64,000 nt of DNA from Palaemon carinicauda (Eukaryota > Arthropoda > Malacostraca > Decapoda > Palaemonidae), in NCBI RefSeq assembly GCF_036898095.1, contig NC_090739.1:104542386-104606385 (forward strand), in the 5' to 3' direction. Shown piece by piece: positions 1 through 11,748 of the stretch; the stretch's first letter is position 1; every line of letters starts with the position of its first letter. The notes beneath the pieces are model-generated. The model worked only from the letters and a program-made list of their open reading frames with translations. It was not told the origin of the DNA and made no database searches. Position numbers and translations under genes: made by a program.

Positions 1-1185
1 CCTCCCCTTGCACGAATCTCGTCAAAAGAGAGATGTTTCGAGCTTTTGACCAAGTGAGAAGGTCCCTTGCGGCGACGAAAAGGGAGTGGGAGTGAGTGCC
101 TCCTTGCTTCGAGATGTATGCCAAGGCCGTGGTATTGTCTGCATTCACCTCCACTACTATGCCTCGAACCAGACTCTCGAAACTCCTTAACACTAGATGG
201 ACTGCTAAAAGCTCTTTGCAGTTTATGTGAAGACTTTTTTGGTCTGCGGACCAAAGACCCGAGCATTCCAGATTGTCTAGCGTCGCTCCCCAACCCAAAT
301 CCGATGCGTCTGAAAACAACACATGGTTTGGGTTCTTGATCGCAAGAGAAAGACCTTCCCGAAGTCTGATGTTGCTGTCCCACCAAGCTAGACAGGTCTT
401 GACTGGATCGGAGATTGGAATTGAGATCGTCTCTAAGCCCTTCTCCTTGTTCCAATGGTGGTTTAGGTGAAACTGGAGAGGGCGAAGGTTGAGTCTCCCT
501 AGAGAGATATACTGCTCCAGCGACGAAAGAGTCCCTAGGAGGCTCATCCAAACTCTCACAGAGCAACTGCTTTTCTCTCTTTGAGCAGAGCTTGCTCCAT
601 CCTGGTGGTAGACGGAAAAGCCCGAAAAACTCGACTCCGTATCTCCATCCCCAAATAAAGAATAGTCTGGGATGGAGTCAGTTGCGACTTCTCCATGTTC
701 ACTAGGAGACCTAACTCTTTGGTCAGGTCCAAAGTCCATTTGAGGTCCTCCAGACAGCGATGAAGGGACGACGCCCTGAGTAACCAGTTGTCCAAATAAA
801 GGGAGGCTCTGATCCCTGACAAATGTAGAAACTTCGCTACATTTCGCATGAGCCTTGTAAAAACAAGAGGAGCAGGGCTGAGGCCGAAGCACAGTGCTCG
901 GAATTGATACACCACCTTCCTGTACACAAACCTCAGATAATGTTGAGAGTTCGGATGAATCGGAAAGTGGAAGTACGCATCCTGCAGGTCGAGAGAGACC
1001 ATCCAGTCGCCCTCTCTTACCGCTGCTAAAACAGATTTGGTGGTCTCCATCATGAATTTTGTTTTTACAACAAACACGTTGAGAGCACTTACATCTAGCA
1101 CTGGCCTCCAACCTCCTGTGTTCTTCGGAACCAGGAAGAGACGGTTGTAAAAACCTGGGGATTGAAGGTCCGAGACTTTCACCAC
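1..1185 (-). pseudogene. DIRS-E reverse transcriptase / RNase H, partial and frameshifted
   Basis: The 209-aa frame 1185-556 holds the RT palm: GGWRPVLDVSALN, then SLDLQDAYFHFPI with the first catalytic Asp, then YQFRALCFGLSPAP. The catalytic box reads YLDNWL (residues 130-135) where other DIRS copies here read YLDDWL, so the second Asp is Asn. The frame stops at 556. Homology resumes in another frame from about 540 to 1, with RNase H signatures FSDASDLGWGA and ADNTTALAYISKQGG, both catalytic Asp residues retained. The recombinase expected downstream is off the window. The Asp-to-Asn change and the frameshift make this copy unlikely to be active. Confidence 0.85.
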
Positions 1186-1562
1186 TGCCCCTTTTCCAAC
1201 AACAGAGAAACCTGATGATGCAACGCCTGTCTCTTTGTCTTCTCTCGATACCTGGGAGAGAGGTCTATCGGAAATTTCACTAGCGGAGGTCTTCGTACAA
1301 AAGGAATTTTGTAACCCTCCTTCAGCAACAAAACAGACTCCCGGTCTGCACCTCTCTTCTCCCAGGCCTGCCAGAAGTTCGTCAATCTGGCCCCTACCGC
1401 TGTCTGAAGCCGTGGGCAGTCAGACTCTGCCATGTGAGGATCTGGAACCTCTCTTCTTACCTCGTTTGCTATCGGAACGAGAATTTCCCCTACTGGGGGC
1501 TCTGCCACGAACAGGCGGAATAAACCTAGCCGCTGGCGTGTCAAACTTGGGTTTGTTGGCAT
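1179..1562 (-). pseudogene. DIRS-E RT N-terminal extension overlapping gag 3' end
   Basis: This 127-aa frame contains FWQAWEKRGAD and GYKIPFVRRPPL, matching the segment upstream of RT in DIRS-B (WQQLGADSW, GYRIPFTTSPPPL). It is the N-terminal part of the polyprotein and is separated from the RT frame by a frameshift near 1180. It overlaps the gag ORF (ending at 1420) by about 140 nt in the +1 frame. B and C show the same +1 relation. I cannot tell whether translation begins internally or by frameshifting. Confidence 0.65.
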
Positions 1563-2565
1563 GAGCAGAAGAAGGCAAAACCTTGCGCGCGGTCTTGGCC
1601 ACCAAATCGTGCGTGTCCTTCAGAGCAAGAGATGCCGCGGTATCTTTAATAAGATGTTGAGGGAACAGATTAGAAGATAAGGGAGCAAAAAGAAGTTCTG
1701 ACTTCTGACAGGGAGTAACCCCTACAGAAAGAAAAGAACACAGGGCTTCTCTTTTCTTAAGAATTCCTGCCGTGAACGTAGCCGCCAGTTCATTAGAGCC
1801 ATCCCTTATGGCCTTGTCCATGCAAGACATTATTTGAAAAGAAACATCATTGTCCGATGAAGAGACCTTCTTACTTAAGGCTCCCAGGGACCAATCCAAA
1901 AAATTAAAAACCTCGAAGGCACGGAAAATTCCTTTAAGGAGATGATCCAGCTCTGTGGAAGACCAGCAAATCTTCGAGCGTCTCATGGCTAGACGACAAG
2001 GAGAGTCTACAAGGCTCGAGAAGTCTCCCTGGGCAGAGGCAGGAACTCCCAAGCCGAGAACTTCTCCCGTGTCATACCAGATGCTCGCACGAGAGGCCAA
2101 TTTAAAAGGGGGAAAGGCAAAGGAAGACTTTCCTAAACTTCTTCTGGTTACTAACCAATCTCCCAACAAACGCATGGCTATCTTAGAAGAGCGAGAGAGA
2201 ACCAACTTCGTAAACGACGGAGTCGATGAAGTCATGCCTAAAGTAAATTCAGACGGCGGCGAACGTGGAGCCGCAGTAACAAAATGATCGGGAAAAACAT
2301 CCCTAAAGATAAGCATAATCTTTTTAAAGTCAAGGGATTGCTTGACAACCCTAGGCTCCTCCCCATCTGATTGAATCCCCAAAGGAACATTAGCTGAAAG
2401 GGGATCATCAACTTCCTCATCAGAAGGAACATCATCCGACAAAGGTAAAGTCTTGCGACATGGAGAAAACTCAGCATGACGAGGCAGCAAAGCCTGACAG
2501 GCTACATCAACTTGCAAAGGAGCCGCAGCAAAAGTCGAGGGGACGATGTCACGTCGAGACTGCAA
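1420..2565 (-). CDS. DIRS-E Gag-like protein, central and C-terminal part
   Basis: This 381-aa ORF starts at a Met but is probably an internal piece of a longer gag. It has acidic N-terminal stretches (SDDVPSDEEVDD), a helical middle with DWLVTRRSLG and FLDWSLGALSKK, and a basic Ser/Gly/Arg-rich tail (GNSRSDSKRGKKRGSRSSHG) typical of nucleic-acid-binding Gag C-termini. The middle aligns by eye with Gag of B and C (WLDVWLGSLGILLRSEDLSK; FLLSGTRSIGFLAHQVA). Its role would be packaging element RNA in the replication complex. The N-terminal Cys-rich module lies in another frame at 3252-3905. Confidence 0.7.
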   Translation of the reverse strand: MQSRRDIVPSTFAAAPLQVDVACQALLPRHAEFSPCRKTLPLSDDVPSDEEVDDPLSANVPLGIQSDGEEPRVVKQSLDFKKIMLIFRDVFPDHFVTAAPRSPPSEFTLGMTSSTPSFTKLVLSRSSKIAMRLLGDWLVTRRSLGKSSFAFPPFKLASRASIWYDTGEVLGLGVPASAQGDFSSLVDSPCRLAMRRSKICWSSTELDHLLKGIFRAFEVFNFLDWSLGALSKKVSSSDNDVSFQIMSCMDKAIRDGSNELAATFTAGILKKREALCSFLSVGVTPCQKSELLFAPLSSNLFPQHLIKDTAASLALKDTHDLVAKTARKVLPSSAHANKPKFDTPAARFIPPVRGRAPSRGNSRSDSKRGKKRGSRSSHGRV

Positions 2566-2790
2566 AGACTGATGGTCTACGCCACGAAGGGACAGAGGAG
2601 ACTGATGATGTACTGTATGTCAAAACGAGACTGCGGCGACAGACGTTCGACGTCACGTCGGGTCAATGGAGTCGGCCGATGAACGTCACGTCGGGGCTGC
2701 GGTGACTGCAGCTCAACGTCACGTTGTGACTGCGGAAACTGAAGTTCAGTCTCGTGACTGACGTGACTGACGGGAAACACGTTCTGAATC
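2550..2790 (-). repeat. Coding tandem repeat in DIRS-E gag (RDV...SPQ units)
   Basis: The DNA repeats an ACGTCACGT-containing unit of roughly 30-36 bp. On the minus strand it encodes iterations such as QRDVELQSPQP, RRDVHRPTPLT and RRDVERLSPQS within the frame 2927-2577. It occupies the same place in gag, between the Cys-rich head and the C-terminal domain, as the RSPARQ repeats of B and C, but with a different unit. Confidence 0.65.
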
Positions 2791-3251
2791 ACGTTTAACC
2801 GCAAAGCTGACATTAGGGATAACGTCAGAAAGACGAGACAAATCTCGCTTAGGAGGTTGAAGACCTGAATCATGCTTGCCGGTACCATGACGAACCGCAA
2901 GTAAAGGTTCCTTACGCACAGGAACATGATCGTAAACTTCCATTGAGGAGGAAAGTTTTAACTGCATATCTTGCAAGACGCTTAACTTAGGGTCAACCGA
3001 ACTCGAAACAGATCGGGACGTCGGTAACGCCTGTGCGTCATCGCCCTGAACGGGACCCCGAACTCAATGTCACGTTTGCGCTTAACAGGAGAATAATCGT
3101 TCGATGACCGAATATGGTCAGTGCTGTCCCAATGACTACAGCCAGGACGCTGGACCTGTCCTGAAGGGACTGACTTGCGCTTCAACGGTCTTGAAACCTT
3201 ACGCCAAGGTTTTTTAACAGATGAATCATCGGAAGACGAGAAGAACTTCGT

Positions 3252-3905
3252 CTATCCTGTCTTATGGTAAGGACGTGCTTGAAGAGCAACGTCTGATACC
3301 TTTGAGGGAACGTCTGTTCGTTGGTTTACACCTCTCACTCCCTTAGGTCCTACGACATTCCTTCTCCCTGGGGTAGGGGAGCCTGAAAGAGGTCTCGGAC
3401 TAAGCAAGCGACAAGCACGAACAGACGAATCCTCCCGCAAAACACTAAAAACATTTGTTGCACTTTTCACTTTATCACTTTGACCCTTTAAAATCTTAAC
3501 GTTGGACATAAGTTGATTTCTGTCCGAGGCCAACGATTCGACCTTCTCACCCAACGCTTGAATGGCCATTAACATATCACGCATAGAAGGTTCATTAGTG
3601 CCAATAGGGGGTTCTGAAACTACCACTACAGGAGGAGGATTAGGTTCAGGGGCATGGGAAGAGGAAAATTCTTGAGATCTAGAAGAGCTTCTTCTAACCC
3701 TATCTCTTTCGAGTTTCCGAGTATATTTATCATACTCCAACCACTCGAACTCAGACAAAGCAATACATTCCTCACATCGATCCCCTAATTGACAAGATTT
3801 ACCTCGGCAATTAACACAAATAGAATGAGGATCGATGGAAGCTTTAGGAAGACGTTTATTACAGTCTTTCGCACATTTACGATAGACAGGAGATGGGTCA
3901 GCCAT
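3252..3905 (-). CDS. DIRS-E Gag N-terminal Cys-rich domain
   Basis: This 217-aa ORF starts MADPSPVYRKC. Residues 10-47 form a Cys/His cluster: YRKCAKDC, DPHSICVNCRGKSC and DRCEECIALSEFEW. The pattern DPHxxCxxCRGxxC...CxEC recurs in F, B and C, so it is a family-wide module, probably zinc-binding (inferred from spacing). A Ser/Arg stretch (RDRVRRSSSRSQ), a proline run and a predicted helix (RDMLMAIQALGEKVESLA) follow. The frame stops at 3252; homologous reading continues in other frames toward 2565. The chosen start is the first Met and matches the MADYHKC start of F. Confidence 0.75.
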   Translation of the reverse strand: MADPSPVYRKCAKDCNKRLPKASIDPHSICVNCRGKSCQLGDRCEECIALSEFEWLEYDKYTRKLERDRVRRSSSRSQEFSSSHAPEPNPPPVVVVSEPPIGTNEPSMRDMLMAIQALGEKVESLASDRNQLMSNVKILKGQSDKVKSATNVFSVLREDSSVRACRLLSPRPLSGSPTPGRRNVVGPKGVRGVNQRTDVPSKVSDVALQARPYHKTG

Positions 3906-4129
3906 TGTGAAAATTTCAAAGAAAGTCCAAAAAGAAAGCCCAGTTCAGCAACAATAATCAAAAAAGGGATTCGAGTGTTTTATCGAAGATACCAACACAG
4001 CGAAAGCAATAAAACCATGAACAAGTACTTCACCAATCAGAAGAAACTTGAGGTTAAGCGCGAGCGGAACCAATGCTGTCACTACCACCGACAGAGAAGA
4101 ACTGAACTCCTGGAGAAGTATATGCGGTA

Positions 4130-4263
4130 TCTGGCCGATAGTCGGCGTTGGTGGGCACACCCGGCAGCCATCATGGCGATCGCTCGCGAGTTTTTGGAAT
4201 CTGTCGACCGTCGGAGACGTAAGCTATATATATATATTCACCGGCTAAGTTTAATATTTAAAA
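4130..4263 (-). repeat. DIRS-E 5' terminal repeat edge
   Basis: The stretch contains ATGGCGATCGCTCGCGAG, then GTAAGCTATATATATATA, then an AT-rich edge ending near TATTTAAAA. The order and motifs match the right terminal repeat of mini-element F at 19066-19243. The partner repeat is outside the window. Confidence 0.55.
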
Positions 4264-5881
4264 TTGCAAGTGTAAAAAAACTAATACATCTCTCACAATG
4301 TTATGAATTTTCCTCAAGGAATGATGCTGTTTAAAGACACGATTATTTCTGTACATCAGTATTGCATTAATCATAAAAGCAACCCACAACTCATGCATCT
4401 TTAGAACACATGTAATGAGGATATGCAAACGAAGCAATTTTATGAAAATGGAACTTTCATACCTTGATCAATGTAAGGAAATAAAAAAAAACCTTTGCCA
4501 TACATCCCATAAAAATCACACTTGAAAACACAAACCTGACAAAATTCTTTGTCAACGATTTATAAGCCTATTCTTCATAACAAATTAGTTTTCCCACCCT
4601 TTAAACAATACAAACACACGCATACACACACCTGGACAGCTTTCCCATCAATGATAACATATTCAGAAACTTATTACACAATTCATCTAAAAATGGTTAA
4701 AGTGTTATTTATCCCTCCTTTATGTCATGGACACAAACAACACGAGACAAGAGACAAAATGGAATTTATGAACCGAGCTGTGCACCTTTTCAGAGAGCCC
4801 AGGTATCTCACCATAATAAAAAGCTCTGAAATGCAAGACTTGAAAATGACCTTCTTACCTAAATCCTTAAAAAACTTACGTTAAATACACTTATTATCAA
4901 TATTTAATAAAGTAATTTGCTTACACTTGAACTTTAATTTTTTTTTTTTATTTTAGAAATAACAGTTATCATCAATTACACATCAACTTCAAAAAAAGAG
5001 CATAAACAAGTCTGGAGCACATTGAATCACAATCCATTTACGTTAGATAGAGTTTCCTTTACTTACATAACACAGTTCATAACAAATTTGATATTTTTGT
5101 CATTATCACAAGTGCAAACAATTTTGCTAGAGATGAAAATTATAGTAAAAAATACCTGTGCATTTGACATTATAACCTCCGACAATGCAACCTTCTTAAA
5201 GATTCTGAAATATTTGATTCAAATAAGATAATTTATACCAAACTCTAAAATCTGATAAACAATTACAAACTTAAAGAATTTGAGGCTTTTGAGCAAGGTA
5301 ACAATGGCATAACAGCCATAATCTTTTATGACTTTAGCTGTCGGGATAAAACCTTCACTGACAAGACAGCTGGATCAATAAGCAGACTAAAGTCCAACAC
5401 GTTTACCAGTACAGACTGCAGGCCTTTGACAAGTAAAATATATTCAAGTTAAGACATTGATATACAGCTCTCAAGACACCAGTAAAAGAAGGAACAAGTT
5501 CTGCACATGGGAAATAAAATAACAGTCTAAAAGAACAAGTGATTAATCTAGTTAAGACCAGGATGTACCACATGGACTCTTTAACCCTTTTTGTGGAGAG
5601 GAACAAATTGGCAAATGCTGATACTCAAAGAGGAGGGGGGCAACGGGAGACTCATCAGCAATATGAGGCGAGTCTTTTTTTTTTTTTTTTTTTTTTAACA
5701 TTTCCAAATTTTGGGATAAGGGAAGGATCAAGGATGGGGAGTGAGAGATCTGAAATTGCAGGTGAGCATCGGGTTGAAATAAAAGAGAACTTCATAATTC
5801 AGCCTAATTTGAAAATGTGGATAAAATATCCTCTTACCTTTAACAATTATCATATTATTCTTCAAGGTTTATTCATGTAGC

Positions 5882-5885
<4 letters not shown>
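4264..5885. other. AT-rich non-coding stretch, no gene seen
   Basis: Short ORFs here lack domain signatures and fit chance in AT-rich DNA. A T-run occurs at 5671-5696 and short A/T runs occur throughout. I see no RNA gene or element terminus. Confidence 0.6.

Positions 5886-5960
<75 letters not shown>
5886..5960. repeat. (GA)n microsatellite, about 37 units
   Basis: Uninterrupted GA dinucleotides. Confidence 0.97.
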
Positions 5961-5963
<3 letters not shown>

Positions 5964-6139
5964 CTAAATTACGTAAAATACCTGGAAATTACAAAGGCTT
6001 CCTTAGATTTGCAGTGCCCATTAAATGCATCTGGTTTATATCCCATCTATTTTGTACATATTCACAAATGACCTTTTATCTACACAATATAATTCCAAAC
6101 TCTTCTCCCTCCCTTTAGTTAAACAGAAACACTTTACAC

Positions 6140-7335
6140 AAAGTGAAAGTGCAGGTAGAGTCAGAAGGAATGGGGAAATGCAGGTAGGATCAGGAAGAAC
6201 TAGAAGGTGCAAGTAAGATCAGAGGAACAGGAAAGTGCTGGTAGGATGAGAAGGAATGTGCAAGTGCAGGTAGGGTCAGAAGGAACAGGAAAGTGCCAGT
6301 AGGATCGGAAGGAACGGGCAAATGCATACAGGGTCAGAAGGATTTTGTAAGTGCATATGGGGTCAGAAGGAACGTGCTAGTGTATGTTGGGTCAGAAGGA
6401 ACATGCAAGTGCATTTAGGGTCAAAACAAATGTGCAAGAGTATGTAGGGTCAGAAGGAACGCGCATGTACAAGTAGGATCAGAAGGAACAGGAAAGTGCC
6501 GGTAGTATCAGAAAGAACGTGCAAGCACAAGTAGGGTCAGAAGGAAAGGGCAGGTGCAAGTAGAATCAGAGGGAACGGGAAAGTGCAGGTAGGATCAGAA
6601 GAAACGTGCAACTGCAGGTAGGATCAGAAGAAACAGGAAAGTGCAGGTAGGATCAGAAGGAACGTGCAAGTGCAGGTAGGGTCAAAAGGAACGTGTAAGT
6701 TCAGGTAGGCTCAGAAGGAACGTGTAAGTGCATCTAGGGTCACAAAGTAAGTGTAAATGCAGGTAGCGTAAGAAGGAATGTCCAAGTGCTGCTAGAGTCA
6801 GAAGGAATGCGCAAGTGCAGGTAGGATCAGAAGGAACATGTAAGTTTAGGTAGGCTCAGAAGGAACGTATAAGTGCATCTGGGGTCGGAAAGTAAGTGTA
6901 AATGCAGGTAGGGTCAGAAGGAATGTCCAAGTGCTGCTAGAGTCAGAAGGAACGTGCAAGTGCAGATAGGATCAGAAGGAATGTGTAAGTTCAGGTAGGC
7001 TCAGAAGGAACGTGTAAGTGCACCTAGGGTCAGAAGGTAAGTGTAAATGCAGGTAGGGTCAGAAGGTAAGTGTAAATGCAGGTAGGGTCAGAAGGAATGT
7101 GCAAGTGCTGCTAGAGTCAGAAGGAACGTGCAAGTGCAGGTAGGATCAGAAGGAACATGTAAGTTCAGGTAGGCTTAGAAGGAACATGTAAGTGCACCTA
7201 GGGTCAGAAGGTAGGTGTAAATGCAGGTAGGGTCAGAAGGAATGTGCAAGTGATGCTAGGGTCAGAAGGTAGGTGTAAATGCAGGTAGGGTCAGAAGGAA
7301 TGTGCAAGTGATGCTAGGGTCAGAAGGAACGTTGC
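6140..7335. repeat. 29-bp minisatellite, about 40 copies
   Basis: Degenerate head-to-tail repeats of a unit close to AGGTAGGGTCAGAAGGAA followed by CGTGTAAGTGC (29 bp). Most copies keep GGTCAGAAGGAA; the flanking part alternates (GTGCAAGTGCAGG, GTGTAAATGCAGG, GTGCTGCTAGAG). Runs of variant types recur, for example around 6790-6930, 6930-7090 and 7230-7330, indicating higher-order duplication of multi-unit blocks. Confidence 0.92.
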
Positions 7336-7607
7336 AAAGACAATCAAGCAATGCTTACAATAGACAACTGGAGGTACACAAATGGCACTAAACCCCTACG
7401 GAGATATATTTCATTTCATATCTTGCTTTTCAATAACTTGAATCCAAATACCTGTATACTCCCCAACTGATGTTTCATAATGGTATTGTTCAATGTATGT
7501 CCATTGCCCTATATTTCATCACCCACCATTTGATCTATTGAGTTTAATTATCTAGACTCTCTTACTTCACTCACTTTATGTTCCCCAATTTCTCGAAAAA
7601 GAAACGT

Positions 7608-7609
<2 letters not shown>

Positions 7610-7676
<67 letters not shown>
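7610..7676. repeat. (GA)n microsatellite, about 33 units
   Basis: Second long uninterrupted GA tract, just after the minisatellite flank. Confidence 0.97.
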
Positions 7677-7679
<3 letters not shown>

Positions 7680-7726
7680 CCATCTGTTGCAAAGTAATAC
7701 AAAATGTCAAAGGGAGGATAGGTAAT

Positions 7727-7965
7727 GGGATGAAATTGGACTAATACTTAAGAATTATTCACACACGATAATGAAACAAAATATGTCTAATATTTAAGAA
7801 TTGTTCACGCACGATAATAGGACGAAATTCGACTGATCTTAAAGAATTGTTTACACAAGGTATTAGGACGAACTTTGACTAGTACTGTACCGAGAAAAAA
7901 TTACACAAATGATATTGGGACGAATTTTTACTGATATTTAAGAATTATTCAAACATTATTATTCT
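7727..7965. repeat. Degenerate ~48-bp tandem repeat, about 5 copies
   Basis: Successive units contain GGACGAAATT..GACT, then ATTTAAGAATTNTTCA, then a CACGATAAT-like end. Divergence between units is high, so this is an old array. Confidence 0.7.
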
Positions 7966-8439
7966 TTATCTTGGACATATAAATCAAAAGAAGGATTTTA
8001 GTTTGTTTCCATCCTTATAAAGAACAGAATTGTAAAGGGGAATACATTTTCTAATATAAGGAAAACAAAGGTTAATCATTGTACAAGGGTTTCCTATAAA
8101 AAAAAAAAAATCACAGAATATTATGTTTTTAATATTTTCTTAATAAAGACACAAAAGGGGAAGAAGCAAATTTCTCATCAGTTTTATGATCGTTTGACAG
8201 ATAGCTTAGGAAGCAAAACTTAAGGTGCTACATGTGAGCAACATACCTTGAATTCCATTGAAACAGAAGTTCTCTTTTAAATAGCCCCCTCTAAAGATAA
8301 AATCAAAATTATTAGAAATATGCATAAATCTTACATCCACCAATTACATAACTCTGGAGCCTAGAGATTGTCAAAAAGTCTGGAACTCTTGAAAACAAGA
8401 TTGAAAAAGACGAAACTAGGACTTACTTGAACAGAAACA

Positions 8440-9290
8440 AGGAAATAATGGTTGACATGGAATAACCAACCCGATGGAGCAGATTGTTCCATATACAAGA
8501 ATTTGCTCTAAATAATTCCATTGGCAATAAAGTGCTCCAAATAACTAATAGATCACTTCATTGCCCAATGAGTACCTAAGAGAGCTCCCTAGAAGTATTC
8601 TAAATGACACTAAAGACGAAAGTGTCCATAATTACTTCTAAGACCAAAACGGGTCATGAATAATTGAACGAACAAGGAATAAGGTCCAAATAACTCCATA
8701 GACAAAGTGGTGTCCTGAATAAACCAGTGCATGCTACCGAAATATTCTGAAAACGAGGAAATATTCAAAACTGGAACAGTGAATAAAATAGATGCTCTGG
8801 ATAGCATATTGAATCAAGAAACACCTCGAATAACTCCATAGATAAAGTATTCGAATATTACTGTAGAAACTAATTAGCCCCACAAATAACCCCAACAAAA
8901 ACACGTAGAGCCTGTATTTCTCCACAATCCATGGCTAAGAAGATCCTCAAATAACTCTACAAGTCAAGGAATGCTACAAAAGAAGTTTTAAGCAAATTGG
9001 AACTAAGGAATATAATCAACAAAGCTTAGCAGATCAAGTCATTACCAAGTAGTCAATCTTTGCCCAGAGAAATTTGAAAAAAATAAGGGTAACTCTTCAA
9101 TACATTTTTAAACAGAAAGCGCCCCCAAAAACGCCTGAATACTAGAGAAAGACCTTTATACTATAAGTGACCGAAAATATATTTTTAAAACAGACTTATC
9201 TGGAAAAAAACTGTAAACAAGGATTGTCCACTAGACTCTATAGAGTAAGGGATGCCCAAAGTAACTCAACAGACTAAAGAACAAACACAC
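8440..9290. repeat. Very degenerate interspersed ~30-36-bp repeat
   Basis: The phrase AAATAACTCCATAGA and close variants (GAATAACTCCATAGA, AAATAACTCTACAAG, AAGTAACTCAACAGA, AAATAATTCCATTGG) recur many times at irregular spacing, usually followed by AAAG and a short A-rich link. It looks like the worn remains of a tandem array. There is no coding signal. Confidence 0.45.
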
Positions 9291-11349
9291 AGGATATCAA
9301 TTTACTTACTGATGTCCTTAAGGTGAATATCCTTGGAAACCAACATGAGAAATTATTGTCATTAAGAACTAGTTATTGGTTGCTATATATTTTACCAGCC
9401 ATTTAATTCTTCAGATATCTTTAAATAATCTAAATCCAAATTCAATTCCAATACTTTCTTCCAGTAACCATTAGAGCAAAAAGATGTATACTATTCTCTA
9501 AAGAGGAGACCAACAGGAAACCTTCAGTAAAACTGATATCAAAAGGAAACTAAGCTGAGAAATCATCATTACATCACCGAACGAGATCCATATTTTCCAT
9601 ATAAAAACACAATAAACCTGTCATGAAAAGGGAAATAAATTTTAAGAAAGTCTTAGTTACTATGTTTCAGGACTTGATTACGAATAAATTTTCAAGCTAG
9701 ATATCCTTTCAGTTTTGTAGAAAACCTAGACTCCTTAAAAATTTTACACTAGCATTTCCAACACATTAAACCATAAACAATTAACCAATGATAGAATATC
9801 CACCTACAGCAAACTCCATGAAAGAGGACTCCATAAGACTTTTGTTAAAGTATCAGACTATAGATTCTCCGAAATAATAACTTTCCTGGACAGAACCTTT
9901 ACATATAATCAGTTACTAACAACACAAACTTGATAGTTTAGCAAAGTTTACCACTGCACGTTCAAACCAGTCAATCAACATAAGGTAAGAATTATGATCT
10001 AACCAGACAAAGTATATCATGAGCAATTCTCCAGAATATTCAACATCATGAGCAGGCTTCACATCAAACAGAGCAGGAAAAGTGGAACTAAATTACTGCT
10101 ACGGTAACATGGTTATTCACAGGAAAGGAGCATCTAAGCAGAGAACTCCATAAGACATAATTGTCGTTATGCCACCACGGTGCCTAAGATGTGTTCCAAA
10201 GGCAAAGCTTAATAACCAACAAATATTTACAGAATAGGAAGGCCTGATGGAAGGTAAGGATAGAAACAAAACCTTATATCATAAGCTAAAAAAGTAATCT
10301 ATCAGCCTTAGTCCAATATCCACAAGCCACCAAGAGCACGGTATCATGAGAATACAATGAAGAATAGACATTACTGTATAAAAAGATCTCACCCAGTAGG
10401 ACCTCACCTGTCTGAAAAATTAAATAAGATCAAATATCTGAGATTGTGATAATATGTCATTTTAAAAACATACATTAAACCATATAATCATATTGAAGAT
10501 TTTCTACGTTATTATCGTAAAAAGAAGAGGAAATTTACCTAAAGATACAACAATGTTTGTTTGTGAAAATCTAGCTATTTAACATTAGTACCAAAAGTTT
10601 TAGCCGATTCTGATTCATAAGTGTGTTTATCACTTCAAATACTATATAGAAATTATGGCAGACATACAAGCATTGTGGTCAAATTAAATTTGAATTAACT
10701 GGCAAATAACTGAAAATTGGATGACCTTTTTCTAAAGTCTTGACCTGACTAACAGATTAATAATATTGAGCAATATCACGGTACTTAGAGCCTCACTGTA
10801 AATAGATCTACACAAGTTTGAAAATTATCAATTCTCCCCACACATAAAACCAGATCTTGTAGTTTTTCCCTTGAAGTCACAGATCCTGAATTCCACTTGG
10901 ACAACAGAACAGAAGTTTTCTTGTGATTAATATTATTAATGGACATCACCATTATATCTGCCTTCAATCATCTATTAATCTCACGCAAACAACCAACTGC
11001 ATCCTGAAAAAAAATATTCTATTAATCACTCCTCTTACAATTTCGGACAAATAAAACACTTTAATAGGCAAACAAAAACAAACAATAAAATATGACATAA
11101 AAACTGTTATTAGATGAGATTATAGCAAAAAGATAATTTAGTTTTCACAGCTATTCTTTAATGAAAATCAATTGAAACAAAAAGAAATGCATTCAATAGA
11201 TTCACTTTATAAAATATGTTTTGATGTGATCTATATGAATAATATAAATTTTATACAAATAAAACAGATTTGATTCCTTTGTTTGTTAACAAGGGTATTC
11301 TTGGATGGGAACTAGCTTTAAGTCATGGAAATTTGGGTATCAATTGGTA
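9291..11349. other. AT-rich non-coding stretch, no gene seen
   Basis: No ORF with domain signatures, no terminal repeats and no RNA gene recognised. It could be intergenic or intronic. Confidence 0.5.
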
Positions 11350-11748
11350 TATTATTATTATTATTATTATTATCATTATTATTATTATTATTATTATTGC
11401 TAAGCTACAACCCTAGTTGGAAAAGCAGAATGCTATAAGCCCAGGGGCCCCAACAGGGAAAATAGCCCAGTGAGGAAAGGAAACAAGGAAACAAAATATT
11501 TCAAGGGCAGTAACAACATTAAAATAGATATTTCCTAAATAAACTATAAATGCTTTAACAAAACAAGAGGAAGAGAAATTAGATAGAATAGTGTGCCAGA
11601 GTGTACCCTCAAGCAAGGGAACTCTAACCTAAGACAGTGGAAGACCATGGTACAGAGGCTATGACACTACCCAAGACTAGAGAACAATGGTTTAATTTTG
11701 GAGTGTCCTTCTCCTAGAAGAGCTGCTTACCATAGCTAGAGAGTCTCT
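11350..11748 (-). repeat. TAA-tailed dispersed repeat, copy 1 (near full length)
   Basis: Read on the minus strand it begins with AGCTATGG near 11745, runs through GGGCTATTTTCCCTGTTGG and GGTTGTAGCTTAGCAA, and ends in (TAA)n. The same sequence occurs at 43921-44297 and, 5'-truncated, at 47826-47998. A defined end, a simple-sequence tail and 5' truncation are the marks of a retroposed SINE or a non-autonomous LINE derivative. I see no tRNA-like A/B boxes. Short ORFs inside it are not conserved between copies in a way that suggests protein. Confidence 0.8.

Larger units (their letters stand above)
1..4263 (-). mobile_element. DIRS-E, 5' part of a DIRS-type retrotransposon
   Basis: From right to left on the minus strand there is a terminal repeat ending near 4263, a gag gene (3905 to 1420) and an RT/RNase H region (about 1562 to 1). 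The tyrosine recombinase and 3' terminus lie beyond the window. The terminus resembles that of mini-element F at 17320-19243: both have a GCGATCGC-containing stretch, then a gap, then TAAGCTATATATATAT and an AT-rich edge. E and F therefore look like one lineage, distinct from A, B and C. Several frames are broken, so this copy is decayed. Confidence 0.82.

Noticed and set aside
6140..7335. CRISPR-like array
   Set aside because: Units are contiguous 29-bp tandem repeats without unique spacers, in eukaryotic DNA.
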